Assembly: GCA_018127085.1 (NCBI GenBank)
Contig: CM030726.1
Span: 1 to 64,000, forward strand
Direction of reading: 5' to 3'
Length of the DNA: 64,000 bases
Source: Pneumocystis sp. 'macacae'
Lineage: Eukaryota; Ascomycota; Pneumocystomycetes; Pneumocystales; Pneumocystaceae
Shown piece after piece: positions 9,760 through 22,020 of this stretch. The notes under the pieces are model-generated. The model saw nothing but the letters and a program-made list of their open reading frames with translations, did no database searches and was not told where the DNA came from. Each line of letters begins with the position of its first letter. Positions within the stretch are counted from its first letter, which is position 1. The position numbers were made by a program, and so were the translations under genes.

Positions 9760-12700
9760 TTAAATCATAACCGAAATAATCATTCCCAATAACACCCCCT
9801 TCACCACACTCCACCCTGTCATCCTCAACCCTCCACTCGGTGTTACATCACCCGCCTCATCTCCTGTTGTGCATTTTGTAGGCTTGCACCGCCTTGTAGA
9901 CGTTAATGTCACGGTGGATGTAATAGTAGATGTAGATGTCGATGTACTCGTGTGCGTCGATGTTTTTGTAACCCATGTATCTGTCGTTTTAATTGACTTG
10001 CATTCTTCCACGGTCTCCCCTCCTGGCCCGACTGTCTTTGTTGTCGTTGTTGTGACGTTCTGTGTCACTATTTCCTGCGACTTTATGTCTAGTGGTTTCA
10101 GATTGCGACATGTCTGGTCAATATTCTTGCACACATCTTTTATCTTCTCGCAATCATCCCTAATCCCGCAATCCGAGTTTAGCTGGGTGCATCGCTCCTT
10201 CAATTCTACATATCTTGCTAACACATCTGCTGCCAAATCCAATGCTCTCGCCTCTAGTTCTGTGACCGGCACATCTTTAGCTCCTCTCCGCACTATCTTT
10301 ACATGCTTCATGGTATCTTTAACCCTGCTTGCTGCAGTGTCCTTTTTGCCCCCATTTTCTGTGTTATCTCCACCTGTCTTTGCAACTGATAAAACAAGTT
10401 TAGCCTCCTTCATTGCATCTTCTGCTTTTTCTTTAAGTTCTTTGAATATCTCAGACTCATCTTTTAAATCTTTTTCTTTTTGTTTTAGTTCCTCTGGTAA
10501 TACTCTGCATTGCTTTTCTACCTCCTCTACTAGTCTACTGCAAACATCTTTTTTAACATCCTCGCTATCCTTTTTTTGAGTACTATCAGTGTTATCTTTA
10601 CATAAACCGCTGATTGTTTTATTATTTAATTTCTCTAACTGTGTGCAATAACCTTTCAATGCCAAATTGCATTTAGCGTTATCTTTCAGGTTCCCGCGAA
10701 GCTCCACCTTGAGAGCATCTTCCAATGCCTTCCTGGTGTAAAATGGCTCACAGTATTTCTTAAGATTTCCACAAAGTTCATCTTTTTTTAAAGTATCTGG
10801 ACAGTTAGGCTCATATTTATTGCAATATGGATACCAAAAAGGACAGATTCTCTCTAATGATGTTATTTTTTCTGTAATATTTTTAAGAAAATCAACAATT
10901 CCCGAAGTTCCTATATTCGTCTTGAACACCTCGCATCTAATTTGCACATCATCTACCATCAGCTTACACGTAGCGTTCTGGAAGGCACATACGAGAGAAA
11001 AGCGCCCGTCTCCCCTCCTAGTCCATAGATTACACTTTTCTTTCAAATACTTCTCGCAACCCGCATGGTCTTTCAGCGTATCCTTCTGCTCACTAAGTAA
11101 AAGCGCCTTCAGCAATTCTGTCGTCCCCAGCCGCTCGCACTGCTGCTCCAGCGTATAGCACGGCCACCAAATTTCCCTTGAATCATGTCTCAGCTCCTCA
11201 CACTTCCTCCCCAGCTCCTTGCAGTCCTTGTCCCCCGGGAAATCCCGCTTCTTGTCTAGTTGTTCCCGCAGAAAGACCGTTCTCATCTGGTGATCATGCG
11301 TAAGCAACCGGAGCGCCTTTAGTGGCTGTACACACAGAACAAGCAACTCGTCGTACGGAAAGGTCCCTTTATCTCCCTTCAGTTCTCCACATACTTCCAC
11401 TAGTTTTTTCTGAAACGTCTCAACCCAACTTTTGTTTGAACCATGCAGCAGCCCACGCATTCTTTGTTGCAACATGCTGTTTGCACGCGCATCAAGTCCT
11501 CTTTTGTAGCACGCTGCCCTCACGTTCATACATGCTTCTTTGCCACCTTGACACTTTTCAAAATAAAAACAATAAGATTCTAATCTTGCACACTCTCTGT
11601 TGCTAAGAAATGTTGGTAACTGCTCCCATCCAATGATTCCATTATGTATATTTTTTTTGTCAAAAAGATTACTTTTAAGAATTACTGGCTCAAGATTCTT
11701 ACAGACTTTTTTAATATCTTCTCCTAATTCCTCACATTTTTCAGTCCCATTCCCACTAATTTTACCATTATCACATAAGCTTTCTAGAGCCTCATGTTCA
11801 TGAGTGCTTTTGCATTTTTCTTTAAGGACCTCTTCACACTTGTTTTTTTTATGATCTTTTTTAAGCCAGAACGCCAACAAAGCAGTTGCATCCCTCACAC
11901 GCTGCCCCCCGATAACAACGCCGTCCTCCTCTGCATCCCTATAAAGCTTTTCTAGCCCTATGTCCTCTGCCAGCGATGCCGCCGGCCTCGTCGGATCAAA
12001 AGGCGGTCCTGGCGGTATATACGCAATGTGTTGCTTTTGACATTCTTCTGCCAATTTATCGCAGTCTGGTATATATTCTTTACAATCCTTGCTAGAAGGT
12101 TCTTTGCACTTTAATTTATCCCCCTGACAGTCCCCTCTGTGAAAGTAACATTGTTCGAGCAGTGATAAACATTTTCCTCTTAATCCGTCCTTTTTAGTGA
12201 GTGCTTCTTCAACAGTTTTTTCTAGATCAGTGCATTTTTCCTGTTTTCCTGCCACAAATTTTTTGCACGTTGTTTCTTGATCAAGGCAAAGTTTTGTTAA
12301 CTCATTACTTTCTTGGCTCAATTCTAAACAAACTTCCTTGAGCTTTTTTTTACAATCATCATCACTCTCAATACTTCCGCGAACTGCTCTTAAAAGAACT
12401 TCTTCTGCCACTCCGTCTCTTTTTTTTTGATAACATTTATTCCTTAGCTCATTACACTTCTCTGTAAGTTCTTTTGGACATGCTCCTTCCAAAAACAAGC
12501 ATTGTTGTTCATTCTTTTTGCAATCATCATATGTTAATGTTGAAATTTCTTTTACTACGTCCCCCTCAAGTTTCGCTTTAAATGTAGTGCATTTTGTTCC
12601 AACATTTTTTTTTAATTGATTGCATTTCCCTTGATTTTTATCTTCACATATTTCCTTTAATTTTGAATGGGTATTAAAGTTTTGATCTATTTTTTTTAAT

Positions 12701-12837
12701 TCTTCACAGTATCCTTTTAATTTTTCTTTGCATTTTTGATCTTCTAAATCATCTTTCAAAATCAATGCCAAAATATGCTCATCATCAATCCCATCATTCT
12801 GTGCTGCTTGTGCCCGCCTCTTGACCGCCCGCGCCAC
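9760..12837 (-). CDS. Major surface glycoprotein, classical (A1/family I) silent-donor type
   Basis: 1025 codons from the GTG at 12837, co-linear with and closely similar to the first MSG gene: VARAVKRR start, modules such as QQCLFLEGAC and ELRNKCYQKKRDG, many Cys pairs at regular spacing, and Asn-X-Ser/Thr sites. The Ser/Thr tract TSTHTSTSTSTSTITST is followed by CKPTKCTT and the hydrophobic end VVKGVLLGMIISVMI. The reading frame is unbroken and has no intron. It has no ATG of its own and no signal peptide, so it should be silent here and active only when recombined behind the expression-site leader. It lies head-to-tail with the gene at 6423-9404, both pointing to coordinate 1. Confidence 0.93.
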   Translation of the reverse strand: MARAVKRRAQAAQNDGIDDEHILALILKDDLEDQKCKEKLKGYCEELKKIDQNFNTHSKLKEICEDKNQGKCNQLKKNVGTKCTTFKAKLEGDVVKEISTLTYDDCKKNEQQCLFLEGACPKELTEKCNELRNKCYQKKRDGVAEEVLLRAVRGSIESDDDCKKKLKEVCLELSQESNELTKLCLDQETTCKKFVAGKQEKCTDLEKTVEEALTKKDGLRGKCLSLLEQCYFHRGDCQGDKLKCKEPSSKDCKEYIPDCDKLAEECQKQHIAYIPPGPPFDPTRPAASLAEDIGLEKLYRDAEEDGVVIGGQRVRDATALLAFWLKKDHKKNKCEEVLKEKCKSTHEHEALESLCDNGKISGNGTEKCEELGEDIKKVCKNLEPVILKSNLFDKKNIHNGIIGWEQLPTFLSNRECARLESYCFYFEKCQGGKEACMNVRAACYKRGLDARANSMLQQRMRGLLHGSNKSWVETFQKKLVEVCGELKGDKGTFPYDELLVLCVQPLKALRLLTHDHQMRTVFLREQLDKKRDFPGDKDCKELGRKCEELRHDSREIWWPCYTLEQQCERLGTTELLKALLLSEQKDTLKDHAGCEKYLKEKCNLWTRRGDGRFSLVCAFQNATCKLMVDDVQIRCEVFKTNIGTSGIVDFLKNITEKITSLERICPFWYPYCNKYEPNCPDTLKKDELCGNLKKYCEPFYTRKALEDALKVELRGNLKDNAKCNLALKGYCTQLEKLNNKTISGLCKDNTDSTQKKDSEDVKKDVCSRLVEEVEKQCRVLPEELKQKEKDLKDESEIFKELKEKAEDAMKEAKLVLSVAKTGGDNTENGGKKDTAASRVKDTMKHVKIVRRGAKDVPVTELEARALDLAADVLARYVELKERCTQLNSDCGIRDDCEKIKDVCKNIDQTCRNLKPLDIKSQEIVTQNVTTTTTKTVGPGGETVEECKSIKTTDTWVTKTSTHTSTSTSTSTITSTVTLTSTRRCKPTKCTTGDEAGDVTPSGGLRMTGWSVVKGVLLGMIISVMI

Positions 12838-12838
12838 C
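12809..12838 (-). promoter_or_regulatory. Conserved recombination junction element (CRJE) of the second MSG gene
   Basis: The same 30-nt block as at 9376-9405. After one mismatch the identity continues for about 23 more coding bases. The abrupt loss of similarity immediately upstream (position 12839) marks the junction. Confidence 0.85.
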
Positions 12839-12839
12839 G

Positions 12840-13883
12840 TCCGTGCTGAACTCTTTAGAATACGTCGTGTGCTTGGTTTTTATTTCATGTATACTTGTTC
12901 TATGCCAAGTCTATGAAGTGTACTTTTGCTTAATCATTTCAACTGTTTTGTACGTCCTTTCTCAAGTATAAATATGGTTTAAAAGAATTCTGTTTGCAAT
13001 AAAAGTATGCATTGAATTTTTGTTCTTAAAAGACTTTTGAAACAATCTAAGGTTCTTTTAGTACACGTGATACGTTGCTGTAAATTCTGAAAACGAGTCA
13101 GAAATATGAATTGGTTTATATTTATCAAGAAATAAGGTTCTTTCAAAATGCAGGCTTTCCGTAGTCTTTTAAAAGATTTGAATTTTAAGATATTTTAAAA
13201 AATAAAAATACGTAATAGAAATTTAAGAAAACAAATATCAATTTTAGATAATATTTTTAAAACATCTGCTTTTTAAATTAAATACATAACTATATTTCCC
13301 ATATCCCAATACATGCTAATTCGTCTTGCAAATATTCCTTTGAACTCATTAAATTTTCTTTATCAAATCATCAAACAATGTTAGTAAAATCCATTTTAAA
13401 ATATGTTTGTACTGTTTTATCTTGCAAATTTAAATATAGTTTTCCGTAAAATCTGGTAAAATGTTTGACAATTGTATTTTCCATGTTATTTTCATATCAA
13501 ATATTTTCAAAGGGTATCCTTTATGACTTTTGCTTTAATTCTTGGTTGTGCTTTTGAAAAGGTCCTTAGGTTAAATATGTGTGAATGGATAGAAAACAAA
13601 TTATAAAAAAGTGTAACAAATACAAGTTGGTTGGATAAAAATATAGATGAGTGTGATTCAAAATGCATGATGAATTGTTGATACCATTTCTCCAGTTTTT
13701 ATTTTTTATTCTCCTTTGTTTTGTTCTTTTTGTTCAAGTATATATAAATGTATATTCTTTTCTAGATCCCGTCTACTTCAAATACACATGCCACCTCCTA
13801 AACCATGCTTATTCTAAATATAGATGCTTTTCTCTAAACCTTATTCATTTCAAATGCATATGCTTTTTCCGATTTTACTCATT
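12840..13883. other. AT-rich spacer with a tandem 3' element of the third MSG gene
   Basis: About 1 kb without coding character. Close to the third MSG stop codon, at about 13776-13880, three diverged copies of an AAATAyACATGC...CTAAACC motif lie in tandem (starting near 13779, 13816 and 13850). They correspond to the single copy after each of the other two MSG genes. Confidence 0.5.
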
Positions 13884-16800
13884 CTAAACCACGACCGAAA
13901 TAATCATTACCAGTATTACTCCCTTCATCACGCTCCACCCACTCACTCTGATCCCCTCACTCGGCTTTACATCCCCTGCTTCCTCTCCACCCTTCGTCGC
14001 GCACTTTGTGGGCTTGCATTTTCTTGTGGACGTCAATGTCATAGTTGACGTTATGATAGATGTCTGTGTAGATGTGCGCGTATATGTTGAGGTACTCGTA
14101 ACCCACCTGTCTGTTGTACGAACCGAGACACACTGTCCTTCTACTATTACTGTCTTTTGTGTTCCATCTGACCTTGTTTCTGTAACAGTTGTTGTCTCTA
14201 TAATAGTTCCATTAATTATTTCTTTCCCTGAGGACTTGAGTTTTAGTGGTTCCAATTTATTGCACGCTTCTTCAATTTTCCCGCATGCATCTCTATATTC
14301 AGAACAATCCTCTTTAAATCCACACTCCAATAATAGATCTTTGCACTCTGCTTTCACTTCTATATATATCTCCAACGCCTCAGTTGCTGCATCAAATGCT
14401 ATAGCTTCTCTATCAGTAATATTTACATTTGCATCCTTCTGTTGTACATATTCGGATTGATTCTTCTGAACTGCATCTGCATCCAGATTTATCTTTATGT
14501 CAGCATTTATATTATAAAGTAGAATCAATCCTGCATTATTTATATGTGTCTTTTGTTTATTTGAAGTCAAAGTAAGTTCCGTAGTTTCTAATGCTTTTTT
14601 TGCAATTTCATTCAATTCTTTAACAGCCTCTACACTCTTTTCTATTTTTGTCGCCATAGTATTTAGTTTCGTGGACAATTCTGTACATCTTTCTTTTATT
14701 CGTTTTTCTAGTTTTTCACATAACTCTATTCTAGCTGTATCGTTTTTAGCACCTGTACTATCATTACAGAAATTCTTGAATGCATCATTGTTCGTTTTAG
14801 TCCAATCTAAACAGTGCTCATCAAGAGCCGATTTACACTTATCTTTTTTAAGGCTTCCTTGCAACTTATACATAACTTCATTTTCTTTGTTCTGTAATTC
14901 GCGATATAATTTACAGTTTTCTTTTAATTTTTTGCACTTTCCATCATTTCCATTATCTTGCACAAGTTTCTTGCATTTTAATGCAAATCTGTCACAATAG
15001 GGTTCCCAGAGGTCACATTCTGACCCTTTATCTGTATTTTCGTCATTTGTTTTTTCTAAAACATTCATAAAATCCATGTTTTTTTCTAGCGTAGTACATT
15101 CAAACTTAATATCTCTAGCAATCATTTGGCAGGTAGTATTTACTTGAATACATGAAAAAATAAACTTTGTTCTTTTTCTTTTAGATAAGTTATTGCATGT
15201 TTCTGTCACTTTTTTTATACATCCTTCTAAATCATTCAAATTTCCTGCTTCCTCTTCCAAAAAAATCTCTAATTCCTTTACATTCTTCAAATGACTACAT
15301 CGTTCTTTCAATGTGACGCATGGTAAATCGTTCATTCTTGAATCATGTCCTAGTGTTTCACATTTTTCCTGTAATTCTCTACAGTTCTCTTCATCTGGGA
15401 AATCCCTTTTTCGATCCAAATCCGTTCTGAATTTCTGACTTTGTATTTCAATATCATATGCAAGTATATCACAAGTCTCCCACGGTCGTAAACAAAAATC
15501 CAATGATACAGAGCTGTCAATGTTAATTATCTTGTTACATATATTTAACAATCCATTTATGCATGTTTCAAGAACCGTTTCTACTGCTAAATTGTGTAAC
15601 TTCCCTTTTAATATGTTTTGGAATATTTGATAGTCTCTCCTAAAAAGACGAATTTTTAAACATGTTGATCTTACATTGATACATGCATTGAATATTTTAA
15701 TGCCTGTGTCATTACAGGGTTTTTCTAAATAAAAACATTTCGATTCCAAATCTATACAAAGTCTTTCATCAAACTCAGTAGGCTGCTTAGTCCATTCTAA
15801 TATTGCAGAATCTTCATTGTCTTCGCTAGTATTTGATAATGACAAACCATGCAATTTTGATTTTAAACCTCTACATTTAGGCTTTAATTCCTCTTTTAAA
15901 GTAATACATACATTCTCTTTAGCTTTATTCATCTTTTTTTTAGTGTCATCATATAAATCCGCCAATTGAGGTAATGAGCTGCAAAGCTCGTGGCATTTTT
16001 CAAGGTTTGTCCTACAATTGTTCAAATTATTACCTGCAATTAATGTTAAAAGATCGATTGTATCCTTTATTCCTGGTTTCCCAACTTCATCTCTAAATAT
16101 TTTTCTTATTATTATTTTCTCCAGTAATGTGATATCTTTTCCCACTGGATCAAATATTAGACTAAGAAATGCGTGTCTTGTTTCCTTTTCACATTTTTTT
16201 TTTACTTCTTCACATAAATTTTCAAGAGTATCATTGCAACCTGACTTGTGAAAATAACATTCTTCAAGTAATGAATTACATTGTTCTTTCGATGTTTTAG
16301 CACTTCTTATAAATTCCCCAATATTAAGCTTTAAATACATGCACTTATCTTCTATTAATTTTATAAGTTTATCACATTTATCAAAAGAAGCTAAACAAAA
16401 ATCCATTAATTCATCACTTTCTTTCATAAACATAAAACATTTTTTATTAATTACTTTCTGACATGCTTCTTTAGTTTTTAAATCTTTAGCAAAGATTTTT
16501 AAAAGAAATTCTGTTTTCAAATTATCTCGTGTTTTTTGTCTGCATAACGTTCTTAAATAATTGCATCTTTCTTTAACTTCTTTTGGACATGCTCCTTCCA
16601 AGAATATACATTCATCTTCACTGAAACAATCGGAAACCGTTGCTGATGTTTTAAATAGGATAGCTTGTAAACTCTGTTTAAATATTTCACATTGCTCCAT
16701 AATCTTTCTTTTTAAATTATTGCATGTTTCATTTAATTTATCTTTTTGACATAAAACTACAAGTTGTGGGAAAATTTTTTTTAATATTTGACTCTTATTT

Positions 16801-17103
16801 TCTACATTTTTGCAATATTCTTCTAAATTTGTTTTACAATGACCGTTTACTGCATTTTCTTTCAAGATTAAAGCAAAAGCTCTTTCTTCACTATAAAGAA
16901 ATTAGTTTTAGGCATTCCAGCGTTATTCAAATATTTTCACACCTTATATATAATTTTGAAATTTGCGAGGGATTTAGTGAAATAGATCTTTTGTGAACAA
17001 ATTCTAAAAAATTAAAAAAGAGAAAAAGGAAAAACACCATACCAATATTTTTTGAAAAAGCGTATGCTATACCAAGAAATCTGGCTAACACAAACACTTT
17101 CAT
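13884..17103 (-). CDS. MSG-related surface glycoprotein with its own signal-peptide exon
   Basis: A two-exon model. Exon 1 (17103-17043) starts with ATG and encodes MKVFVLARFLGIAYAFSKNI, a plausible signal peptide. A GTATGG donor at 17042 and an acceptor ending GTGAAG before 16885 join it in frame to ERAFALILKENAVNG. Exon 2 gives about 1,000 residues of Cys-rich MSG modules, a Ser/Thr tract (TSTYTRTSTQTSIITST), CKPTKCAT and a GPI-like tail (GWSVMKGVILVMIISVVV). It has no CRJE, so it should be expressed from its own promoter, like the msr/A3-type subfamilies. It is much more AT-rich than the two donor genes. The 157-nt intron is long for this genome; a nearby acceptor at 16891 would break the frame. 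Confidence 0.87.
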
Positions 17104-18480
17104 TTATGATGGCAATAAAGAATAATTTTTATAAAAAATGCTTCATATTTGACATTGGAAAGTATCGAAAATGGTTCTCAAAAAATATTGATAAACGATA
17201 ACAAATTAATCGATATATAATAAAGATAAATAAATATTGCTTTATATCAAATCCAGAAATTTTAATTTTCTATTGAGTTTTTATTTTTAACCATGTAAAC
17301 TTTTATAAAAAACTATTTTTAAAATATAATAAAAGTTTTAAATGATGCTGTTTTATTAACAATACTTATAATTTTTATTTTTTGACACTTCTTTACTGCT
17401 TCTTCTTATCTTTTATTGTATTTTTACATACAAAAATATTTTTATCTTAGTTTTTTATTTTGAGTTTTTCTAGACTTCTATTTTTTTATGTTTTTTTTCG
17501 GAAATACAATTTAAATTTTCCATTATTTGTTTTTATTTAAAACTATTTCAAAGATTTATTGATTTTTATTTATTTTTTGTAGTTAGTTTTATTGAGTTAA
17601 TGAAAGTTTAGAGCTACGTATATAAAATTTTTTATATTTCTTTTGAAACTTTTTATCTATTTTTTTTGTTTTAATACAATTCAAGTTATAAAAATATTTC
17701 TGAATAATGATAGTTATTTGAAAGTTATTAATATTTATGTATTTTTTATAGTTTTTCGTAGATCTTTCGCAGATCTCTTGCATTGATAAATTTATATTGT
17801 TTTAATTAATGTTGAAGAATCCTACCTCCATTTCAGTTTGTAAAATCGTATTTTTCAAGATATTTTTTAAATATCTTCAAATGAATTTTATTCTATTCTG
17901 TTTTTTTCAATATTTAATTTGTTTTATTTTTTATAATATATTAAATATACTTTTTCAAAAAACCTATATTTTTATTTATTTCTAATTATTTAAAAAACAA
18001 TTGTTTTTTAGTATTTTGTTTTTAAATTGGTGTATTTATAAACTATTTTATTTTGGAGACTTAAATATATTTCTTGGTTCAGTAAAAGCTTTTTAGTTTT
18101 TTATAATATATTTTTTTTATGTTTTGAAATTATTTCTTAGATAATTTTTCTATATTAATTTAATAATATTTGTAAAATTGTTAAGTACTTCTAATTGAAA
18201 TATTTTTGGTATATAAAAAAGGTCAATAGTTTGTCTTAAAATTTAATTTTTTTAAAAAACATGTTTAATTTGTAAAAAATTTTACTGTTTTTTAGAAAGA
18301 AATAATTCTCAATAGCAATTAAAGATATTCATTTAATACATTTATTTATATTTACATTTTTTATAATTTAATTGAAAATCTGGAAACAAATTATTTTTTA
18401 AATTCTAATCAATCATGAAATATTAGAGTCTTAGAAATCATAGTTTACTAACCACTTTGTGATCTATAATTTGATAAATT
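17104..18480. repeat. AT-rich upstream flank, copy 1 of a duplicated segment
   Basis: No gene seen. The text resembles 22021-23280 over its length, for example ATTGAGTTT near 17270 with ATTGAGTTT near 22190, and TTATATTTACATTTT near 18345 with the same string near 23138. Together with the flanking MSG-like ends this is the first copy of a decayed segmental duplication. Confidence 0.6.
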
Positions 18481-20560
18481 TTTAATTCATTTTTCGAAAG
18501 TATTTGAATAAATTTCTTATTATTTTGATATTAAATAATTATTCATAATCCTTTTACTATTTTCGTAATTATCCAGGAAATATTTATTCTTTAGAATTTT
18601 ATTACTCTGCTTACATAGTTTTCTGTATGGCATTAAATGACGTATTTAAGGTTTGATGAATGTGTAGATATGAATGATCATCTAGTAAATGAAAATATAG
18701 ATAATAAGGATATAATTGAGTTTTATATAGTTAATAAGCCTGTTATAGTTGATAAAATTTTAATTAGTAAATTTCTGATAAATTCCGTGTTGTGATATTG
18801 ATGCAGAGGGCAGCAATTATTATATTTAATATTAAATTTATAACGTGAGAATAATTTTATTGACCTTATGAAGTCTTATAAATAAACACCAAGATGATAC
18901 ATCTCTATGTTTTATAGAGAATTGAAATTGCTAGATAAAATTTTGATGAATTTTAATGTAATTCAATTATGTTTTTTAAAATATTGTATTATTTTTGCGT
19001 GTATTATTGACGTTTATAAATAATAAATTTGTCTTTTGTTTTACACTAAAATCTTTATAAATTTTAATTGATTTTTATTAATTTTTTTAACTTTTATTTT
19101 TTAGACATGTAAATTCATGAAATAAAAATTTTTATAGTTTATCTTATTCTAAATATATATAAAAAAAGTATTAATACATTAAATTTTTCATTGAATGATT
19201 TATTTAAATGATATTTTCAATAGAAATTCATATCTTATATAATTATAATGAATTATTTGAATTTTAACTGGCATTTTTTATTATTAATATTAATTTTAAA
19301 ATTAATGATTCTGATTTTTAAAACATTTCCAAAACATTTTATCAAAATTATGGAGAAATTCAAAGGCATATATTAAAATTAAAAATAAAATTTATAATTT
19401 TCTATTAAAAATGTATATATTTTTAAAAAAATTATTTTTAAAAGTATAATTAAAATTTTATATTTAAATTTCAATTTAAATTAATATTGTTACGTAAGGT
19501 TGTTAATAAAATTGAAGATGGAATTGAGTTTTAGAATTCAACTTTATAGTTAAATATTTAGATTTTTAATGTAAAAATTCTTCATTTAGTTATTTAAAAG
19601 AAAATTTATTTAAATTTTTGAGATCTATTTGAATTTTTTCACATTTTATCTAGAAATAAGATTTTTAGGCTTATAAATTTATAAATATTCTCATAATAAT
19701 TATTTGATAATTATTCATTTTTATTAATTAAAAGACCAGTATTTTTGATTATAAAATATATCATGCAAAACTATTACTATAAACTATCAAAATAATCAAT
19801 ATCTTTAAGATCGATTTATTTATTAAATAATTTCAATAAAATTATGATTAATTATTTTTCATATAATAAAACTATTTTGACTTTTAAAATTTAAATATCT
19901 AAAAACGTGTATTTAATTAATTATATACATGAATAAGAAAAGTCTTAAATTTAATTTTTTATATATTTATAAATTCAAATTTAATACATAACGAAATTAA
20001 AATTAAACTTTAATTTTAAAATTATATAATACGCTATTAAAAAACTACTCAAATATTGAAATTTAGTATTAATGGTGTTAATTTGTTTGATAAAATATTT
20101 TATATTAATTAATATTTTATTTAAAGATGTTTTTGTTAACAGTAAGAATTAAAGATATTTTAATACTAGATCTATTTTTTTAAGTTTTTATATTAAATAA
20201 TAAAAATAATAGAATGAAAAATAATTTTAAAATAAACACTAATTTCGTTTAAAAATACTGAAGTTTCAAGAAATAATCTTTTTGACTCAGAGATTCTTAG
20301 AAGATATTTCATAATTGTCTCTATGATGAATATATAAAGTAAATACTCTAAGGGAATCAAAAATAAATAGAAGAAATATAAAACGAATTCTCAGAAAACT
20401 TACAGTATCAATTATTTAATTAATTTATGCTTATTATTTATATTCTATAATATATTTGAATTTAATTTATTAATAAACATATAATAAACTAATACAAAAA
20501 ACCAATTTCTTCCTAACATTTATTTCTTACTTTATCTACTCATCTTTTGATTTACCTTTT
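18481..20560 (-). pseudogene. Strongly decayed remnant of a Ser/Thr/Pro-rich MSG-like gene, mostly deleted
   Basis: The stretch 18500-18610 aligns by eye with the 3' end of the pseudogene that stops at 23323 (TTAAATAAT.ATTCATAATCC against TTAAATAACCATCCATAATCC). The block 19780-20120 resembles 26950-27300. The offset between copies changes from about 4.75 kb to about 7.2 kb, so roughly 2.4 kb of gene body seems to be missing here. No usable reading frame remains. Confidence 0.45.
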
Positions 20561-20604
20561 AATTTATATGTTACTATCTTGATCCTAGTTATCTGTGTAT
20601 TTTT

Positions 20605-22020
20605 CTAAATCATAATCGAAATAACAACCATCAACACTACTCCTTTCATAGCACATCATCCAATTATCTCCATGCCTCTACTTAGCTTAACATCACTTGT
20701 TTGATTTTTTCCAGTAATATGCTTGCCAGATCGCATCACTGCATTCACTAGTCTTAATTCTGTGTACAGTTTTTATTTTTCTAGATTCATTTTCATAGCT
20801 AGAGTCTTTTTTGAATCCACAACTTTCGTCTAAATGATGATATATTTCCATTAATTCCACATAAAAAGCAAGTGTCTGGGACGTTAAGTCAAATAATTCA
20901 TAACATTAGTTAACATTAACTTGGCAACTATCTAGATCATTGTTTGCTAATAATAGCAAAAGACTAATCATATCCTTTATTCCTAGTTTTCCAACACCAT
21001 CTTTAAATAATTCCTTGTATTCTATTCCCTTCATTAACATGATCACATTTTCTAATGGATTAAACGTTAAGCCAAATAATATATATTTCTCCCCCCTCCC
21101 CTTGCATTTTTTTAGTTTTTAAAAACATCTTGAAAAGTATTGTTATAGTTTGATTTATGAAAATAACATTCTTTAAGAAATAAATTAGAAGTTTCCTTTT
21201 GTATTTCTATATTTTTAAATCTTATATAAATTTTTAAATTTATCCATTTAGTCCTTATTAGTACCATGGGATCTTGACGTTTATTTAAGCAAGTTAAAAT
21301 TCCATCAATTCGTCGCTTTCTTCCATGAATATAAGACATTTCTCATTAATTGCTTTTTTACAATCTTCTGTTTTCAGGTTTCCAGCAAATTCTCTTAAAA
21401 AAGATTCCATTTTTAGATTATCACGTTTTTCTTCTTTACATAGACTTAAATTATTGCATTCCTCTTTAAATTCTTCTAAACATGCTTCCTCTATAAAAAT
21501 ACAATCACTTTGCATTTTAGACTCGTTTCAAAAAATAGGAAATCTATTATTGACACTTTCTAAATTCTTTTTAATTCCCTCATAATATTCTGGAATGCTC
21601 TTCAAAGTCATTACATATGTTTTGATATTTTGTTTTATTATAAAATATCTTTACTTCTGAGTGAAAACTTTGTATAATTTTGCCAATATGATCCATATTT
21701 CTTAATTTTTAGCTGTATTCTTGTAAGGTTGCTTGACATTAATTATTTATAGAATTTTTTTTAAGATTAAAGAAAAAAAATTTCCTTACTAGACAAAAAA
21801 TTTGTAAACTTTTCACATTTTTGTATTATTTAAAGGTTTTCATACGTTAGTGGAATTGATAGTATATTTAGTAATAGATTTAGCAAAATAGACATTTTAT
21901 GAACAAATTCTAAAAAAATTAATTCTAAAAAAATTAAAAAGCAAAAGAAAAAAATAATACCAATATTTTCTGAAAAAACATATGTTATGTAGAAAATACA
22001 GCTAACGCAAACATCTTCAT
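20605..22020 (-). pseudogene. MSG pseudogene, paralogue of the signal-exon MSG at 13884-17103
   Basis: Exon 1 begins at 22020 with MKMFALAVFST, matching the first exon of the intact gene, but a one-base deletion then causes a stop. Downstream, 21515-21294 encodes a typical MSG module (CIFIEEACLEEFKEECNNL) and 21339-21112 another in a different frame. The terminus at 20605-20700 resembles the intact gene end (SRGMEIIG, then a stop, with the tail out of frame). At about 1.4 kb it is less than half of the parent's length, so internal deletions accompany the frameshifts. Confidence 0.82.

Noticed and set aside
9869..10579. Open frame of 236 codons on the plus strand in the second MSG gene
   Set aside because: Antisense shadow of the MSG C-terminal region; the same shadow appears in the other MSG genes.
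13663..14048. Short plus-strand frames at the end of the third MSG gene
   Set aside because: They cover the 3' spacer and the antisense of the MSG terminus; hydrophobic low-complexity only.
17200..20500. Possible additional genes in the long AT-rich block
   Set aside because: No frame above noise and no conserved motif; similarity to the second copy explains the text better.
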